From Candidatus Zixiibacteriota bacterium (GTDB taxonomy: Bacteria; Zixibacteria; MSB-5A5; SM1-73), in contig JAOZNS010000031.1 of the NCBI GenBank assembly GCA_029933635.1, forward strand, positions 1-12,507: DNA of 12,507 nt, in the 5' to 3' direction. A program made the position numbers and the translations under genes. The notes under the pieces are model-generated. The model saw only the letters and a program-made list of their open reading frames with translations. It ran no database searches and was not told where the DNA came from. This document shows positions 12,186 to 12,507 of the stretch, piece by piece (within the stretch, counting starts at the first letter, position 1; each line of letters starts with the position of its first letter).

Positions 12186-12507
12186 TCAGGCTTGATATTT
12201 CTCGTAAAAGACTATCTCCTCCAGCTTCTTCCTTGGCTTTGGATCCGGATGGAATTTGGGATAGCCAAGGGGCATGATCTCCACCACCCTCATCTCCTCA
12301 GGGACGTTCAATATCCTTTTCACCTCATCCTCTTTGAACGCTCCGATCCAGCAGGTTCCTAACCCCTCCTCTACCGCCTGAAGGCTCATATGATCCATGG
12401 AGATCGCCACATCTATGGTATAGGCTGGCTGACCACAGGAGAGAACATAGTCAACCATTGTGGCGCACCCCACAATTATCACCGGTGCCTCAGCGATGAA
12501 ATACTGT
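12186..12507 (-). CDS. Nitroreductase-family flavoprotein, C-terminal part (cut by window edge)
   Basis: The frame stays open to the right edge, so the gene begins outside the window; about 107 C-terminal residues are visible. They match the FMN-dependent nitroreductase fold: an APVIIVGCA strand, the YTIDVAISMDHMSLQAVEEGLG helix region, which packs near the flavin, then GTCWIGAF, EVKRILNVPEE and the closing IMPLGYP. The family uses FMN and NAD(P)H to reduce nitroaromatics, quinones or flavins; the substrate cannot be judged from this part. A GTG at 12482 could be mistaken for a start, but the conserved YFIAEAP residues continue upstream of it. The transcript probably ends at the palindrome at 12050-12089. 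Confidence 0.9.
   Translation of the reverse strand, partial: QYFIAEAPVIIVGCATMVDYVLSCGQPAYTIDVAISMDHMSLQAVEEGLGTCWIGAFKEDEVKRILNVPEEMRVVEIMPLGYPKFHPDPKPRKKLEEIVFYEKYQA

Noticed and set aside
12092..12362. Two overlapping plus-strand frames near the nitroreductase gene
   Set aside because: They are largely antisense to the conserved nitroreductase C-terminus and have no ribosome-binding sites.

Overview
The window looks like chromosome from an uncultured diderm (outer-membrane-bearing) bacterium of moderate GC content. The evidence is two predicted outer-membrane beta-barrels, a lipoprotein, an ECF sigma/anti-sigma pair with an HtrA-like periplasmic protein, and bacterial-type Shine-Dalgarno sites. 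The two barrels resemble proteins I associate with deep-branching candidate phyla related to the FCB group; that placement is from memory and the phylum cannot be fixed from the sequence.

Layout: positions 1-2620 read on the plus strand. A small 2[4Fe-4S] ferredoxin with its own promoter and a downstream hairpin is followed by an RNA-ligase pair, archease and RtcB. From about 3000 to the right edge every gene reads on the minus strand. In order along the plus coordinates these are: an ABC-F ATPase; a 767-bp gene-poor stretch rich in repeats; tRNA-Asn(GTT); an HtrA-like PDZ protein; a ZAS-type anti-sigma factor; an ECF sigma factor; a FadL/PorV-like barrel; a Tyr/Trp-rich lipoprotein carrying a single CxxCH; a second (YjbH-like) barrel; a 40-nt perfect palindrome that is probably a terminator; and the C-terminal part of a nitroreductase cut by the window edge.

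How the genes work together: archease normally activates the RtcB ligase, which joins 2',3'-cyclic phosphate and 5'-OH RNA ends. The sigma, anti-sigma and HtrA-like genes, transcribed in that order, resemble the rpoE/algU-mucA-mucD envelope-stress arrangement. Here, however, the HtrA-like protein has Ser and Asn where the catalytic His and Asp should be, while the GNSGGP serine motif is intact, so it is probably a pseudoprotease used for binding or sensing. A GGAACTT element with a 16-nt spacer lies just upstream of the sigma gene and suggests autoregulation. The envelope genes at 8936-11836 may form a separate cell-surface cluster.

The other notable structure is a direct repeat of about 270-285 bp present twice (2729-3013 and 5383-5655), about 90% identical by hand count and made largely of hairpins. 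Each copy sits within about 10 bp of the 3' end of a minus-strand gene (the ABC-F gene and tRNA-Asn).
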